Shown: positions 8,381-17,582, counted from the stretch's first letter. The stretch: 64,000 bases of DNA from JAVBMP01 sp031552195 (GCA_031552195.1 JAVBMT010000023.1:62001-126000); one strand, 5' to 3'. Notes: generated from the sequence alone by a model not told the origin. Program-made: numbers and translations.

Positions 8381-8415
8381 GCCGGACAACGATGGGTTAG
8401 GGGTAAAAACATGGC

Positions 8416-8449
8416 TATAGGCCTGACAGTGAAAGCTGTCAGGCCTATA
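8416..8449 (+). terminator. Terminator after flagellin 1
   Basis: Perfect 14-bp arms at 8416-8429 and 8436-8449 around TGAAAG, 36 bases after the flagellin stop. The tail is only weakly T-rich. Confidence 0.65.
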
Positions 8450-8536
8450 TGGTTATGAAGAGGCTGTAAACATTGGAAATATTGCCGCAACTGGCGAATA
8501 TCGAACTTCCCCAAGCGGAGAGCGGGTATTAAACTG

Positions 8537-9562
8537 TTACAGATAAAGCGCAAGATTGGCGCGAAAATAGTCTAGGGTTTCGGCAAGCCCCTGTTCCAGC
8601 GTGACTTCAGGCTGCCAGCCCAGTTCGGAACGGATCAGGGAATCGTCTGAATAATAGTCGCCGATGTCGATTTTTTTACGCTCTTCCGGGAAGGAATGAA
8701 TTCTGTATTCCCCGCCCTTGTTAGCCCGCACCAGCAAATCAGCCAGTTCTTTAAGGGAAACCACCCTGTCTCCGCCCAGGTTATAAACCCTGCCCTCGGC
8801 GTTTTCCGACAACATAGCCATAACGAGCGCGTCAACGCAGTCTTCCACATAGGTGAAGTCACGCAACTGTTCGCCCCCCCAGACTTCGAAAGGCTTTCCT
8901 TCCAGCAGCGAACGCACCCATATTCCCACAAAAGTCTGCCTGGCGTCTTTTATGCGCATGCGCGGTCCATAGGTGTTGGTAAGGCGCAATACGGTGGATT
9001 TTATGCCGTAAACCTGCCCGTAAAGCAAATGGTACCACTCGCCGGCCAGTTTATGAATGCCGTTTATATCAACCGGGCGTATGGGGTGATTTTCAGGAAC
9101 CGGAAGGTAATCCGGGCGTCCGTAAATCTGGCGGGTTCCGGCGAAGACGATGCGGATACCCTGGTTATGATGGCGGCAGCATTCCAGAATGGAAAGCTGG
9201 GCCCTGGCGTTTATTTCCAGGTCTGTAAAGGGGTCGGACATTGAGTCCATGTGGCTGGTCTGGCCCGCAAGGTTGAAAAGGAAATTCTGTCCTTTGATCA
9301 GGCGGCGCATGGCGTAAGGGTCGCGCACGTCGGTGACGTTCAGGCGCGCCCGGCCTTCAAGCCCGGCCAGGTTGGCGTCGTTGCCGCCATATTCCGGGAT
9401 GAAGCTGTCAACCAGGGTAAGCTCGGCCCCATAACCGGCCAGGCGCCGCGCCAGATTCGAGCCGATGAACCCGGCCCCTCCGGTAATTAGCACCCTGGCC
9501 CCGGAAAAGGTTTCAGCGGCTCTGTCCATATTATAGGCTGAAACCTGGCGCGAAGCTGTCAT
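8537..9562 (-). CDS. NAD-dependent nucleotide-sugar epimerase/dehydratase
   Basis: A short-chain dehydrogenase-type sugar nucleotide enzyme of 341 residues. The Rossmann motif VLITGGAGFIGSNLARRL lies near residues 16-33, and RLTNTYGPR and LRDFTYVEDCVDAL follow as in UDP-glucose 4-epimerase relatives. The usual Y-x3-K active-site pair reads N-G-I-H-K in this protein, so the tyrosine is replaced. The ATG at 9562 has GAGGT before it; an ATG at 9574 overlaps the upstream stop codon but has no ribosome site. It is the last gene of a leftward ugd-aminotransferase-epimerase run and ends facing flagellin 1. Product sugar unknown. Confidence 0.85.
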   Translation of the reverse strand: MTASRQVSAYNMDRAAETFSGARVLITGGAGFIGSNLARRLAGYGAELTLVDSFIPEYGGNDANLAGLEGRARLNVTDVRDPYAMRRLIKGQNFLFNLAGQTSHMDSMSDPFTDLEINARAQLSILECCRHHNQGIRIVFAGTRQIYGRPDYLPVPENHPIRPVDINGIHKLAGEWYHLLYGQVYGIKSTVLRLTNTYGPRMRIKDARQTFVGIWVRSLLEGKPFEVWGGEQLRDFTYVEDCVDALVMAMLSENAEGRVYNLGGDRVVSLKELADLLVRANKGGEYRIHSFPEERKKIDIGDYYSDDSLIRSELGWQPEVTLEQGLAETLDYFRANLALYL

Positions 9563-9570
9563 CCTGCACC

Positions 9571-10722
9571 TCATTTTTTACAAAAATCGCGAATAGCCGC
9601 ACAGACTCGCCCGGCAGCCGCTTCCTTCAATTGGGGGAACATCGGCAGACTCAAAATTTCCGGCATGACAGCCTCGGTTTCCGGCAAGGAGCCGCCTTTT
9701 CCGGAAGCCGTGAGCACCCGCCCCTTATAGGCCGGCTGCAAATGCACAGGCTGAGGGTAATGCAAGGCCGTGCCCACGCCCTTGTCGTGCAGAAATTTCA
9801 TCAGGCCTTCCCGCTTCGCGCAACGAACCACATAAAGGTGGTAGGCATGGTCAGCCCAGGGCGCGGCTTGCGGCAAAGCCAGGCCGGGCAGGCCCGCGAG
9901 TTCGCGCCCGTAAAATTCCGCAAGGTTGCGGCGGTTCCGGTTATCTTCAGGCAGATGTCTGAGCTGAATTTGCAAGATAGCCGCCTGAACCGGATCCATG
10001 CGGCTGTTTACGCCAGCCTCGGCGCTGATGTAACGCTCCGCCCAGCCATATTGCCGCAGGGCTTCTATTTTTCGGGCCAAACCGGCGTCATTGGTGGCCA
10101 CGCCGCCGGCGTCGCCAAGCGCCCCCAGATTTTTCGTCGGGTAAAAGCTGAAGGCCGCTATGCGCCCGATAGTTCCGGCCATGCGCCCCTTATAGCACGC
10201 GCCGTGGGCCTGGGCGCAGTCTTCCAGCACAGGAAGGCCATAACGTTCCGCAAGGGCGAGAATAGCGTCCATGTCGCAGGGGTGCCCGTAAATGTGAACA
10301 GGAATGATCGCCCCCGGCCTTAGTTCAGGGTGCTCGCGCTTTACGCGTTCTATGGCTTGCTCCAGGCTATCGGGCGACATGGTGTACGTTTGCGGGTCGA
10401 TATCGGCCAGCACCGGCGTCGCTCCGGCCCGTTCAATGGCGGAAACAGTGGCTACCGCCGTATGCGAAACGGTGAAGACCGCCTGCCCGGCTCCGACGCC
10501 CAGGCCGCGCAAGGCCAGTTCAAGGGCGTCCGTGCCGTTGGCGACAGCCAGTGAATGCTTCAGGCCCAGAAAAGACGCGAACCCGGCCTCGAAGGCGCTG
10601 ACTTCTTCGCCGAGAATATAGCGCCCGCTGTCAAAAACACGCTCCACAGCCCGCAAAATTTCGCTTTTGCGTTCAAGATAGGCGGCGTGCGGGTCGGCGA
10701 AAGGAATAAAGTCCGCGTTCAT
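9571..10722 (-). CDS. DegT/DnrJ/EryC1-type sugar aminotransferase
   Basis: A PLP-dependent aminotransferase of 383 residues that converts a keto sugar nucleotide to an amino sugar. The PLP lysine lies in FSFYPTKNLGALGDAGG, preceded by EDCAQAHGA; both are hallmarks of the family. HPQPVHLQPA-type C-terminal sequence (YPQPVHLQPAY) is present. The ATG at 10722 is chosen for AAGGA six bases upstream; longer readings lack a site. It lies 65 bases after ugd and its stop overlaps or abuts the start of the epimerase gene, so the three are likely co-transcribed. The sugar acted on is not known. Confidence 0.9.
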   Translation of the reverse strand: MNADFIPFADPHAAYLERKSEILRAVERVFDSGRYILGEEVSAFEAGFASFLGLKHSLAVANGTDALELALRGLGVGAGQAVFTVSHTAVATVSAIERAGATPVLADIDPQTYTMSPDSLEQAIERVKREHPELRPGAIIPVHIYGHPCDMDAILALAERYGLPVLEDCAQAHGACYKGRMAGTIGRIAAFSFYPTKNLGALGDAGGVATNDAGLARKIEALRQYGWAERYISAEAGVNSRMDPVQAAILQIQLRHLPEDNRNRRNLAEFYGRELAGLPGLALPQAAPWADHAYHLYVVRCAKREGLMKFLHDKGVGTALHYPQPVHLQPAYKGRVLTASGKGGSLPETEAVMPEILSLPMFPQLKEAAAGRVCAAIRDFCKK

Positions 10723-10787
10723 GCTGGTTCCTTGTTTCATTTGCTCAGCTGTAGAGAATATCCCCTGAAAACGCCAGGGCAAACAGG

Positions 10788-12140
10788 TCAGGCCGCGCCC
10801 ATGCCCACGCTGAAGTAGGTTATGCCGTAAGAACTCAGGGCGGACGCCGAATAAAGGTTGCGCCCGTCAAAAACAACCGGGGTTTTCAGCATCTTTTTTA
10901 TCCGGCTGAAATCCGGCGTTCTGAACTGGTTCCACTCTGTGGCCACCAGTAGCGCGTCAGCGCCCTCAAGGGCCTGGTATTGCCCGGTCATGAAACGCAC
11001 GGAAGGGTTGCCCTTCAGCGCTTCCGCGGCGTTGTCCGAGGCCGCCGGGTCGTAAGCCCGCACTTGCGCGCCGCGCCCGGTCAAATAATTTATCATGTCA
11101 ATGGAAGCCGATTCGCGTATGTCGTCGGTGTTGGCCTTGAAAGCCAGCCCCCACATGGCGATGGTCTTCCCGGACAGGCCGCCCATTTCCGGGCGGTTGA
11201 AATATTCTTCCAGGCGCTTGGCCATGCGCACCTTCTGCCCGGCGTTCACCTCTTCAACCGATTCCAGCAGGCGCGGAACGAAATCGTTATCGCGCGCGGT
11301 GCGTATCAGGGCTTTGACGTCTTTTGGAAAACAGGAGCCGCCGTAGCCAAGCCCCGGATATATGAAATGATAGCCTATGCGGTGGTCGGAGCCTATGCCG
11401 GTGCGCACGTCGCGCACATTGGCCCCGACCTTTTCGCACAAGTTGGCTATTTCGTTGATGAAGGATATTTTGGTGGCAAGCATGCAGTTCGCGGCGTATT
11501 TGGTCATTTCCGCGCTGCGTACGCCCATAAGGATAATTTTATCGCGGTTGCGGGCGAAAGGCGAATAAAGCAGCTGCAAGGCTTCCGCCGCCCTGTGGTC
11601 GTTAGTGCCCACGATCACCCTGTCAGGCTTCATAAAATCGCTTACAGCATCGCCTTCTTTAAGAAATTCGGGGTTTGAAACAACTATGGCCGGGCGCGCC
11701 AGCCCGCGCTTTTCCCTTTCTACGTCAATAATGGCCTGGACAATATCCGCCGTGCCGACCGGAACCGTGGATTTATCCACAACGATAAGGGGAGAGTCAT
11801 GTCGTTCCGGCATAAGGCGGCCTATATCGCGGGCCACCGTCTCAACATAGGATAAATCGCAAGAACCGTCAGGTTTCGGCGGCGTGCCCACGCAAATAAA
11901 GGCCAGCTCGGCGTCGCGCAGGCCTTCTTCAAGGCTGCTGGTAAAAGCGAGCCTGCCCTCCGCATGATTCCGTCTGACTAAATCTTCAAGGCCCGGCTCA
12001 TAAATATGCACTTTGCCGGAGGACAGCGAAGACACAATGGCCGGGTTGCTGTCAACGCAAAGCACGTCGTTGCCCATTTCCGCGAAACAGGCCGCGCTTA
12101 CAAGCCCTACATAGCCGGTGCCGATAAGGCATAGTCTCAT
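10788..12140 (-). CDS. ugd: UDP-glucose 6-dehydrogenase
   Basis: A 450-residue enzyme that oxidises UDP-glucose to UDP-glucuronate with NAD. The NAD-binding start MRLCLIGTGYVGLVSAACF, the central VDKSTVPVGT, and the catalytic cysteine in GYGGSCFPKDVKAL (near residue 260) are all present. The C-terminal UDP-binding domain includes MWGLAFKANTDDIRESAS. The family length is about 430-450. GGGGG precedes the ATG. It is the first gene of the leftward sugar run and diverges from darP. The product would feed surface glycan building or the following aminotransferase/epimerase. Confidence 0.95.
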   Translation of the reverse strand: MRLCLIGTGYVGLVSAACFAEMGNDVLCVDSNPAIVSSLSSGKVHIYEPGLEDLVRRNHAEGRLAFTSSLEEGLRDAELAFICVGTPPKPDGSCDLSYVETVARDIGRLMPERHDSPLIVVDKSTVPVGTADIVQAIIDVEREKRGLARPAIVVSNPEFLKEGDAVSDFMKPDRVIVGTNDHRAAEALQLLYSPFARNRDKIILMGVRSAEMTKYAANCMLATKISFINEIANLCEKVGANVRDVRTGIGSDHRIGYHFIYPGLGYGGSCFPKDVKALIRTARDNDFVPRLLESVEEVNAGQKVRMAKRLEEYFNRPEMGGLSGKTIAMWGLAFKANTDDIRESASIDMINYLTGRGAQVRAYDPAASDNAAEALKGNPSVRFMTGQYQALEGADALLVATEWNQFRTPDFSRIKKMLKTPVVFDGRNLYSASALSSYGITYFSVGMGAA

Positions 12141-12341
12141 TTTGTTCCCCCAGGCAAAGACATTATCGCTTCATCCGGCAATATAACCGCAAGGCCATGC
12201 AGCGTCAATTTAACATTTCAATGGACAGGCTGCGGCTTTTTTCTTATTCCTGCCGGAAGAAGTCAGAACGCCAGGTGTTGTCTATAAAAAAAGCTTTGCG
12301 CCAATGATTGTAGTAGCGACAAACTGAAACGAAGGAGCATT

Positions 12342-12887
12342 ATGCGCGGAGACACCGATTTTTTGCACGGAACGGGAGAGTTGGGCAAAAGCCGTTCGCA
12401 AAAAAAACGCGAGAGCACGGCTTTGCAAAAAGCGGGGGAAGAACTCTGCGCGCTTGATCCGGGCGCCCTGCGCTCAATGGGCCTGCCCCAGGACCTGCTT
12501 GAGGCGGTTTTAACATGGCAGGAAACGCGGAGCAAAGAAGCCCGCCGCCGCCAGGGCCAGTATATCGGCCGCCTGATGCGCGAGCTGGAACCGGAAGGGC
12601 TTGAACAAAAACTTGCAGAATTCAGACGCGGGCACGCCGGAGAGACGGAAGAACTACACCGCCTTGAAGAGCTGAGAGAAGCCCTGCTTGACGAAAACCC
12701 GGAAAAACGCCAGCAAGCCATGCTTTCCGCCCTGCGCGATTATCCGCATGCGGAAGAAAGCAAGCTGCGTCACCTGGTCACCTTGGCCATGCAAGAAAGG
12801 GACCCCGCGAACAGAAGCGGCAAACCCAAACCTCCAAAGGCTTTTCGTGAACTTCTGCGCTATTTGCGCGGGGCGGAAAAGCCCTGA
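12342..12887 (+). CDS. darP: YjgA/DarP family (DUF615) ribosome-associated protein
   Basis: A 181-residue protein of the DUF615 family; the Escherichia coli member YjgA/DarP binds late 50S ribosome precursors. Recognisable blocks are GKSRSQKKRESTALQKAGEE at about residues 14-33, then LPQDLLEAVL and ARRRQGQYIGRLMREL, where the RRRQ-QYIG-L-R pattern is the family signature. It is highly charged and helical. AAGGAG precedes the ATG. It ends 10 bases from the converging lpxB, and diverges from ugd. Confidence 0.85.
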   Translation: MRGDTDFLHGTGELGKSRSQKKRESTALQKAGEELCALDPGALRSMGLPQDLLEAVLTWQETRSKEARRRQGQYIGRLMRELEPEGLEQKLAEFRRGHAGETEELHRLEELREALLDENPEKRQQAMLSALRDYPHAEESKLRHLVTLAMQERDPANRSGKPKPPKAFRELLRYLRGAEKP

Positions 12888-12897
12888 GCAAGCTGCG

Positions 12898-14028
12898 TCA
12901 GGCCAGATCACCCGCAATAAGTTCGGCCGCGCGCAAAGCGGCCCCCGGTCCGCCAACCTTCCGCCGCAATTTTTCCAAATCTTCCTGAACGCGTTCAAGC
13001 GCCTTGCTCTGCGGGTTAAGCCAGGACAAGGCGCAAGAGGCCAGACGGTCTCCACGGCAGTCATCCTGCAAAAATTCCGGGAATACTTCCCGTTCCAGGA
13101 TAAGGTTCGGCAGGCTGACGTAAGGCACTTTTATCAGCGTGCGCCCGACCAGCCCGCTCAAGGCGGAAACTTTGTAAGCCACAATGGTCGGAACGCCAAG
13201 TAAGGCGCATTCCAGCGTCGCCGTTCCGGAAGCCGCGATAATTACGGAGCATTGCTTCATGAACGCGTAACGGTCGTCAGGGTCGAGAACGTTCAAGGGC
13301 GCCGGGCTGTTCCACAAGGAACGCAGCAGATTTTCATCCACGCCGGGCGCGCGCATGCAGTAAAATTCCAGTTCCGGGCGCTTGGAATGCATAATGGCGG
13401 CGGCGGCGGCGAATTCAGGCAAAAGCGGCTTGATCTCGCTAACCCGGCTGCCCGGCAAAAGCCCCACCCGCCCCGGCACCGCCGCTATCTTTTCCATGCG
13501 CGGCAAATCAAGCATGTCCACTAGCGGGTTTCCTACATAATCAACCGTCATGCCGAAGCGTTTGTAAAAATCTTCCTCAAAGGGCAAAATTGAAATCATG
13601 CGCCGCACATGCGCCTTGATGAACTTGGCCCGCCTTTGCCGCCAGGCCCATATCTTCGGGCTGATGTAATAGTAGACCGGAATATTCAGCCGGGCGGCCG
13701 CTTCAATCACTTTGAAATGAAAATCCGGCGCGTCTATAACCACAATGGCTTCCGGCCGGTGCAGCTTGAGGCTTATTTCAATGCCGTTCAACAAACGGAA
13801 AATGCGCGGCAGGTGGGAAATAACCTCGGTAACGCCCATCACGGAAAGAGATTCCATCCTGAACAGGCATTCCAGCCCGGCCCGCTCCATGGCCGGCCCG
13901 CCCATTCCAATGAAACGCCGCCCCGGCATAAGGCCGTTCAGGTGTTTCAGCAATTCCGCCCCGTGGATGTCGCCCGAGGTTTCTCCGGCGGAAATCCATA
14001 TCGGCCCTTTAAGATTTTGCAGTGACAT
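12898..14028 (-). CDS. lpxB: Lipid-A-disaccharide synthase
   Basis: This glycosyltransferase joins UDP-2,3-diacylglucosamine and lipid X to make the lipid A disaccharide. Family blocks are SAGETSGDIHGAELLKHL at the N-terminus, GMGGPAMERAGLE, IDAPDFHFKV, YYISPKIWAWRQRRAK, YVGNPLVDM and LPGSRVSEI. The length of 376 residues is normal. The ATG at 14028 is taken; a TTG at 14046 would add six residues, and neither has a clear ribosome site. It is not next to lpxA or fabZ as in many genomes but follows the membrane protein at 14081 by 52 bases. Its presence implies an outer membrane with lipopolysaccharide. Confidence 0.94.
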   Translation of the reverse strand: MSLQNLKGPIWISAGETSGDIHGAELLKHLNGLMPGRRFIGMGGPAMERAGLECLFRMESLSVMGVTEVISHLPRIFRLLNGIEISLKLHRPEAIVVIDAPDFHFKVIEAAARLNIPVYYYISPKIWAWRQRRAKFIKAHVRRMISILPFEEDFYKRFGMTVDYVGNPLVDMLDLPRMEKIAAVPGRVGLLPGSRVSEIKPLLPEFAAAAAIMHSKRPELEFYCMRAPGVDENLLRSLWNSPAPLNVLDPDDRYAFMKQCSVIIAASGTATLECALLGVPTIVAYKVSALSGLVGRTLIKVPYVSLPNLILEREVFPEFLQDDCRGDRLASCALSWLNPQSKALERVQEDLEKLRRKVGGPGAALRAAELIAGDLA

Positions 14029-14080
14029 AATAATATACCGTTTCAATATGTTTGATTGTATCGCGGAAACAGGCGCGCCT

Positions 14081-15040
14081 CTATGCCGGCGCGCGGTCCC
14101 GCATGACCAGCGGATAAAGGCGTGAAAGCACGGCTATAACCAGCAGGGAAAAAAACAGCCTGCCCCAGAAAACGCCTGTCATGCTGGAGCCAAGGGCCAA
14201 AACCAGAAGGGTGTCTTCAACCATGGCGTGCGAAAGGCTCATCAGGGAAAAACTGGTAAAAACGTCGCGGTGGCTCACCGTGCCGCTTTGCGCTTCCTGT
14301 ATGATCAGCCCGCTCCCATAAAGCAGGCCCAGCAGCATTCCGAAAACGGTCATGGCGGCGGCGTTGTCGCTGATGCTTAAAACTTTCAGCAAAGGCCGCA
14401 AAAGAAAATTGAGAAGCTCTATGGCTTTAAGCGCCCGCAATATCCGCATGCAGAGAAGCAGGAAAAAGATGACGCAACTGAGCATGACCAACTGCTGCAA
14501 TTGGCCCAAGGCCCAATAGCCGAGGCCTTCAGGCTCCGGCCCGCTCTCCCACAGCAGCTTGGCGGGTTCGGTCAGGATATTGAACCGCGTAAAGGCCAGA
14601 TGCAGCACAAAGCCGAAAGCTATGGCCGACACAATGCGCAAAACTATCTGAAAAACCGGGTTAAGCCCGCACTGCCGCGAAACCTGCCCTTCAAGCGGCA
14701 AGCCGTGCGCCACCAGAATCATCGTTGCCATAACCGTAACCTGGGCCACAGTCAAAGGTTCCGCGAAACTCATGGCGAAACTGGCGTAAAGAGCCAGGCT
14801 GCTGTAAACGCCCACAAGCATCCCGGTGGCCCAGACCAGCCCTATCTCGGCCGGAAGCCCGACAAGGCGCATAACCGGCTCCAGAGGCAAGGCCAGGTAT
14901 TGGATAAGGCCGAGCTCGGCGCAAATTTTAACGCCGATAAGCACCGGAATCATAACCTTGAACAGAGTGGCGGAGGTTTTGAGCGCGTCATGGAAGCACT
15001 CGCGCACGTTGCGCAGCGCCAGAGTGAATATTGTCCGCAT
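14081..15040 (-). CDS. Nucleoside-recognition (Gate) domain membrane protein
   Basis: A 319-residue polytopic inner-membrane protein with about eight hydrophobic helices. It resembles the nucleoside-recognition/Gate domain proteins related to SpmA/SpmB and nucleoside transporters. The paired half-repeats are visible: LFKVMIPVLIGVKICAELGL near residue 27 and again around residues 185-250, each followed by a Gly-rich helix (GMLVGVYSSLALYASF and GMLLGLLYGSGLIIQEA). It lies between rfbD and lpxB on the same strand with gaps of about 50 bases. The substrate is unknown. Confidence 0.75.
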   Translation of the reverse strand: MRTIFTLALRNVRECFHDALKTSATLFKVMIPVLIGVKICAELGLIQYLALPLEPVMRLVGLPAEIGLVWATGMLVGVYSSLALYASFAMSFAEPLTVAQVTVMATMILVAHGLPLEGQVSRQCGLNPVFQIVLRIVSAIAFGFVLHLAFTRFNILTEPAKLLWESGPEPEGLGYWALGQLQQLVMLSCVIFFLLLCMRILRALKAIELLNFLLRPLLKVLSISDNAAAMTVFGMLLGLLYGSGLIIQEAQSGTVSHRDVFTSFSLMSLSHAMVEDTLLVLALGSSMTGVFWGRLFFSLLVIAVLSRLYPLVMRDRAPA

Positions 15041-15094
15041 TATTAATAAATTTATGGTTAAGAGTTGTAAAAAATAAAAAGCCGGCTCTGCGGA

Positions 15095-15976
15095 CTATAA
15101 AGGCCCGGAAAAGTCATATTGCAGCAAATATTCACGCAAGGCCTGCGGCCAGGGCCGGGGGGCAATGCCGGTAACCATGGTGAAGCGCGAGGCGTCAAGC
15201 ACGGAATAAGCCGGGCGCAGGGCTTTTTGCGGATACTCGGCGGACGTTATCGGCGTCACCGAGCATTCCATCTGGGCGCAGGCCACGGCCTCCGCCGCCA
15301 GTTCGCACCAACTTGCCTGCCCTCCGTTCACAATATGGAAAATTCCGTTAGCGCCGGATTCCAGAAGCTTGAGGGTATACCTGGCCAGGTCAACGGTATA
15401 GGTTGGCGAACCGGTTTGATCGTACACCACCCGCGCCCCGCCCTGCTTTTTGCATACGCCAAGGATGGTGGTTACGAAGTTCTTCTTTCCCGGCCCGAAA
15501 AGCCAGGCTGTGCGTATGATGTTGAAACGCTCAAGGCCAAGCTCCTGCAACGCTTGCTCACCGGCCAGCTTGCTCCGCCCGTAAACAGACGCGGGTCCGG
15601 TCTGGTCATCAATGTTATATGGCGTCGTGGAAGCGCCGGAAAAAACAAAATCCGTGCTGTAGTGCACCAGATGTATGGGCCGGCTATTTACAATACGTCC
15701 CAGCATGGCGGGAAAAGCCGCGTTAAGCCGCATGGCCTCTTCTTCGCGCTCTTCCGCCAGGTCAACCTGCGTATAGGCTATCGTATTGAAAATATAGTCC
15801 GGTTTTATTTTATCAATATAAGCTTCAAGGCTGGCTTTGTTTGTCAAAATTTCCGCATCAGCGCGCCCGGCGCTGTTTTCGACGGCAAAACCGGATTGCT
15901 TCAGAGCAGACGCGAGGGCCTGCCCCAGCATGCCGCCGTTACCGCCCAGCACAAGGGCGGTTTTGCATTTTCCCAT
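15095..15976 (-). CDS. rfbD: dTDP-4-dehydrorhamnose reductase
   Basis: This 293-residue RmlD/RfbD-type reductase makes the last step to dTDP-L-rhamnose. The N-terminal Rossmann motif is LVLGGNGGMLGQALASAL, then NTIAYTQVDLAEE, STDFVFSG, and the active-site YGRSKLAGEQ; the TAWLFGPG block follows. AGGAGG seven bases upstream supports the ATG at 15976 over the TTG one codon earlier. No rmlA, B or C genes are in the window. It is the first gene of the leftward run that leads to lpxB. Confidence 0.88.
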   Translation of the reverse strand: MGKCKTALVLGGNGGMLGQALASALKQSGFAVENSAGRADAEILTNKASLEAYIDKIKPDYIFNTIAYTQVDLAEEREEEAMRLNAAFPAMLGRIVNSRPIHLVHYSTDFVFSGASTTPYNIDDQTGPASVYGRSKLAGEQALQELGLERFNIIRTAWLFGPGKKNFVTTILGVCKKQGGARVVYDQTGSPTYTVDLARYTLKLLESGANGIFHIVNGGQASWCELAAEAVACAQMECSVTPITSAEYPQKALRPAYSVLDASRFTMVTGIAPRPWPQALREYLLQYDFSGPL

Positions 15977-16268
15977 CAATTACCTCCTGAAGCGCCTCTG
16001 GCGGCACACGTTCGGATTCTAATGACAAACGCCCTGAAAGGCAATGCCGCAAAGGCAAAATATCCCTTATGAAAAGTCACAATTATCAGTTCGAAGCCTG
16101 CCAATGGCGGAAACCAAAGGCTCGCGGCAATATGCCCTTTACTTTTAAACGCTTATTCTTTACTACTTGGCTTTGTTTCAGAGGCCTTAAAACCTTACGA
16201 AAATAAAGCGCGAAAAACCGGACTGATCCAGCCGAGGCCGCTTCGCCGTTACATCTCAAGGAGTTCTT

Positions 16269-17084
16269 ATGTCAAGCAAGGTTTCCGCCCTGATTATAAC
16301 CGGCTACGGCACCAACTGCGAGGTTGAATGCGCCCACGCCGCCCGCCGGGCGGGCGCCGACGAAGCCGTCATCATACATTTTTCCGCCCTGACCACCGGA
16401 AAAGAACGCCTTGACCGTTATAATTTCCTTATTTTCCCCGGCGGATTCCTGGACGGAGACGACCTTGGCGCGGCCCAGGCCGCGGCCCAGCGCTGGCAAT
16501 ATTCCGCCACGGCTGAAGGGAAGCCCCTGGTTGACCAGCTTCTGGCCTTCATTAAAAATGGCGGCCTGATTCTTGGCATTTGCAACGGTTTTCAGCTTCT
16601 GGCCAAGCTCGGGCTTGTGCCGGCCTTTGACGGCAAGTACCTTGAGCGCCGCATTTCTCTGGCCCAGAACAAATCGGCCCGTTATGAAAACCGCTGGTGC
16701 CACCTGAAAGTCAACCCCTCAAGCCCCTGCGTTTTCACGCGCGGGCTTGACTCCCTGTATCTTCCCGTGCGCCACGGCGAAGGGCAGCTCGTGGCTCAGG
16801 ATGACGCCGTGCTGGAACGCCTGCTGAAAGACAACCTGGTTCCCGTGCAGTACGCCGACCCGCAAACTATGGATGTAACCATGGAGTATCCATACAATCC
16901 GAACGGTTCGCCCTTCGGCATTGCCGGAGCGTGCGACGCTAGCGGCCGTATTTTCGGCCTTATGCCGCACCCGGAAGCATTCAACCACGAAACCAACCAC
17001 CCCGGATGGACGCGCGGAGAAAAAGCCACGCCCGGAACCGCCCTGCTGGCGAACGGCGTGCGTTACCTGCGAGAGAACGGCTAA
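16269..17084 (+). CDS. purQ: Phosphoribosylformylglycinamidine synthase, glutaminase subunit
   Basis: PurQ supplies ammonia from glutamine for the fourth step of purine synthesis. It is a class I glutamine amidotransferase: the oxyanion strand LIFPGGFLDGDDLGAA, the nucleophile cysteine in GICNGFQLLAKLG (near residue 100), and the His-Glu pair in MPHPEAFNH near residue 237. At 271 residues it is somewhat long for PurQ. AAGGAG precedes the ATG. It is followed within six bases by a small Cys/His protein; purL is not in the window. Confidence 0.92.
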   Translation: MSSKVSALIITGYGTNCEVECAHAARRAGADEAVIIHFSALTTGKERLDRYNFLIFPGGFLDGDDLGAAQAAAQRWQYSATAEGKPLVDQLLAFIKNGGLILGICNGFQLLAKLGLVPAFDGKYLERRISLAQNKSARYENRWCHLKVNPSSPCVFTRGLDSLYLPVRHGEGQLVAQDDAVLERLLKDNLVPVQYADPQTMDVTMEYPYNPNGSPFGIAGACDASGRIFGLMPHPEAFNHETNHPGWTRGEKATPGTALLANGVRYLRENG

Positions 17085-17089
17085 AAGGC

Positions 17090-17497
17090 ATGGTTCCCTG
17101 CCATATTTGCGGACAAGATACGCCGGGTGGATGGATAATAGGCTTTCCGCCAGCCCCGGACAGCCAGAAGATGGGGCTTTGCCGCGCGCATAACAACCTG
17201 GAAAACAGGCATGTTGTCGCGGAACTTTGGAAAAAAACGCTGCAAGACGCCATTGCCGCTGAAACGAAACTCATGGCCATCAAAGCCGGGGCGCACGACC
17301 AGCTCCTGACGGTGCATTTCACAGGGGGCGGCTCTTTGAGCGTTCCTTGCGGAGGTTTTTCGCTTTCTGAAAATTCCCTGCAAGCGCACACCGCTGAAGG
17401 TGCGGTCTTTTTTCCTCTCAATCAGGTACGCCATTACGCACTTGCACCGAATGCCGGCCGCACGGCGGAAGATGAACAGACGGCGGAAACCGCCTGA
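17090..17497 (+). CDS. Small hypothetical protein with CxxC/CxxH motif
   Basis: A 135-residue protein I cannot name. The N-terminus has CHIC at residues 4-7 and CRAH about 23 residues later, a spacing that could bind one zinc ion. The C-terminal half is rich in short strands (LLTVHFTGGGSLSVPCGGF, EGAVFFPLNQVRHYAL). The ATG at 17090 lies six bases after the purQ stop with AAGG close before it, so coupling to purQ is likely; a longer in-frame reading from 17006 would overlap purQ by 79 bases. A hairpin overlaps its stop. Confidence 0.7.
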   Translation: MVPCHICGQDTPGGWIIGFPPAPDSQKMGLCRAHNNLENRHVVAELWKKTLQDAIAAETKLMAIKAGAHDQLLTVHFTGGGSLSVPCGGFSLSENSLQAHTAEGAVFFPLNQVRHYALAPNAGRTAEDEQTAETA

Positions 17498-17544
17498 TCG
17501 CACGGGCTATGCCTAAAAAAATTCGCGCCCGGGCGATCTTTTCA
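17496..17544 (+). terminator. Terminator overlapping the stop at 17497
   Basis: The arms at 17496-17507 and 17527-17538 pair with one mismatch, around a 19-base loop, and TTTT follows at 17539-17542. It closes the purQ pair before the rpoH promoter. Confidence 0.55.
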
Positions 17545-17552
17545 CATTAAGC

Positions 17553-17582
17553 TTGCAATAAAAAAATAAGTCATGCTATTTT
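17553..17582 (+). promoter_or_regulatory. Predicted sigma-70-type promoter of rpoH
   Basis: TTGCAA at 17553-17558 and TATTTT at 17577-17582, 18 bases apart, with TG one base before the -10 element. It lies about 57 bases before the rpoH start. Inferred from sequence match only. Confidence 0.4.

Noticed and set aside
16272..17000. Minus-strand frames opposite purQ
   Set aside because: The plus strand has the full glutaminase motif set; the others are shadows.
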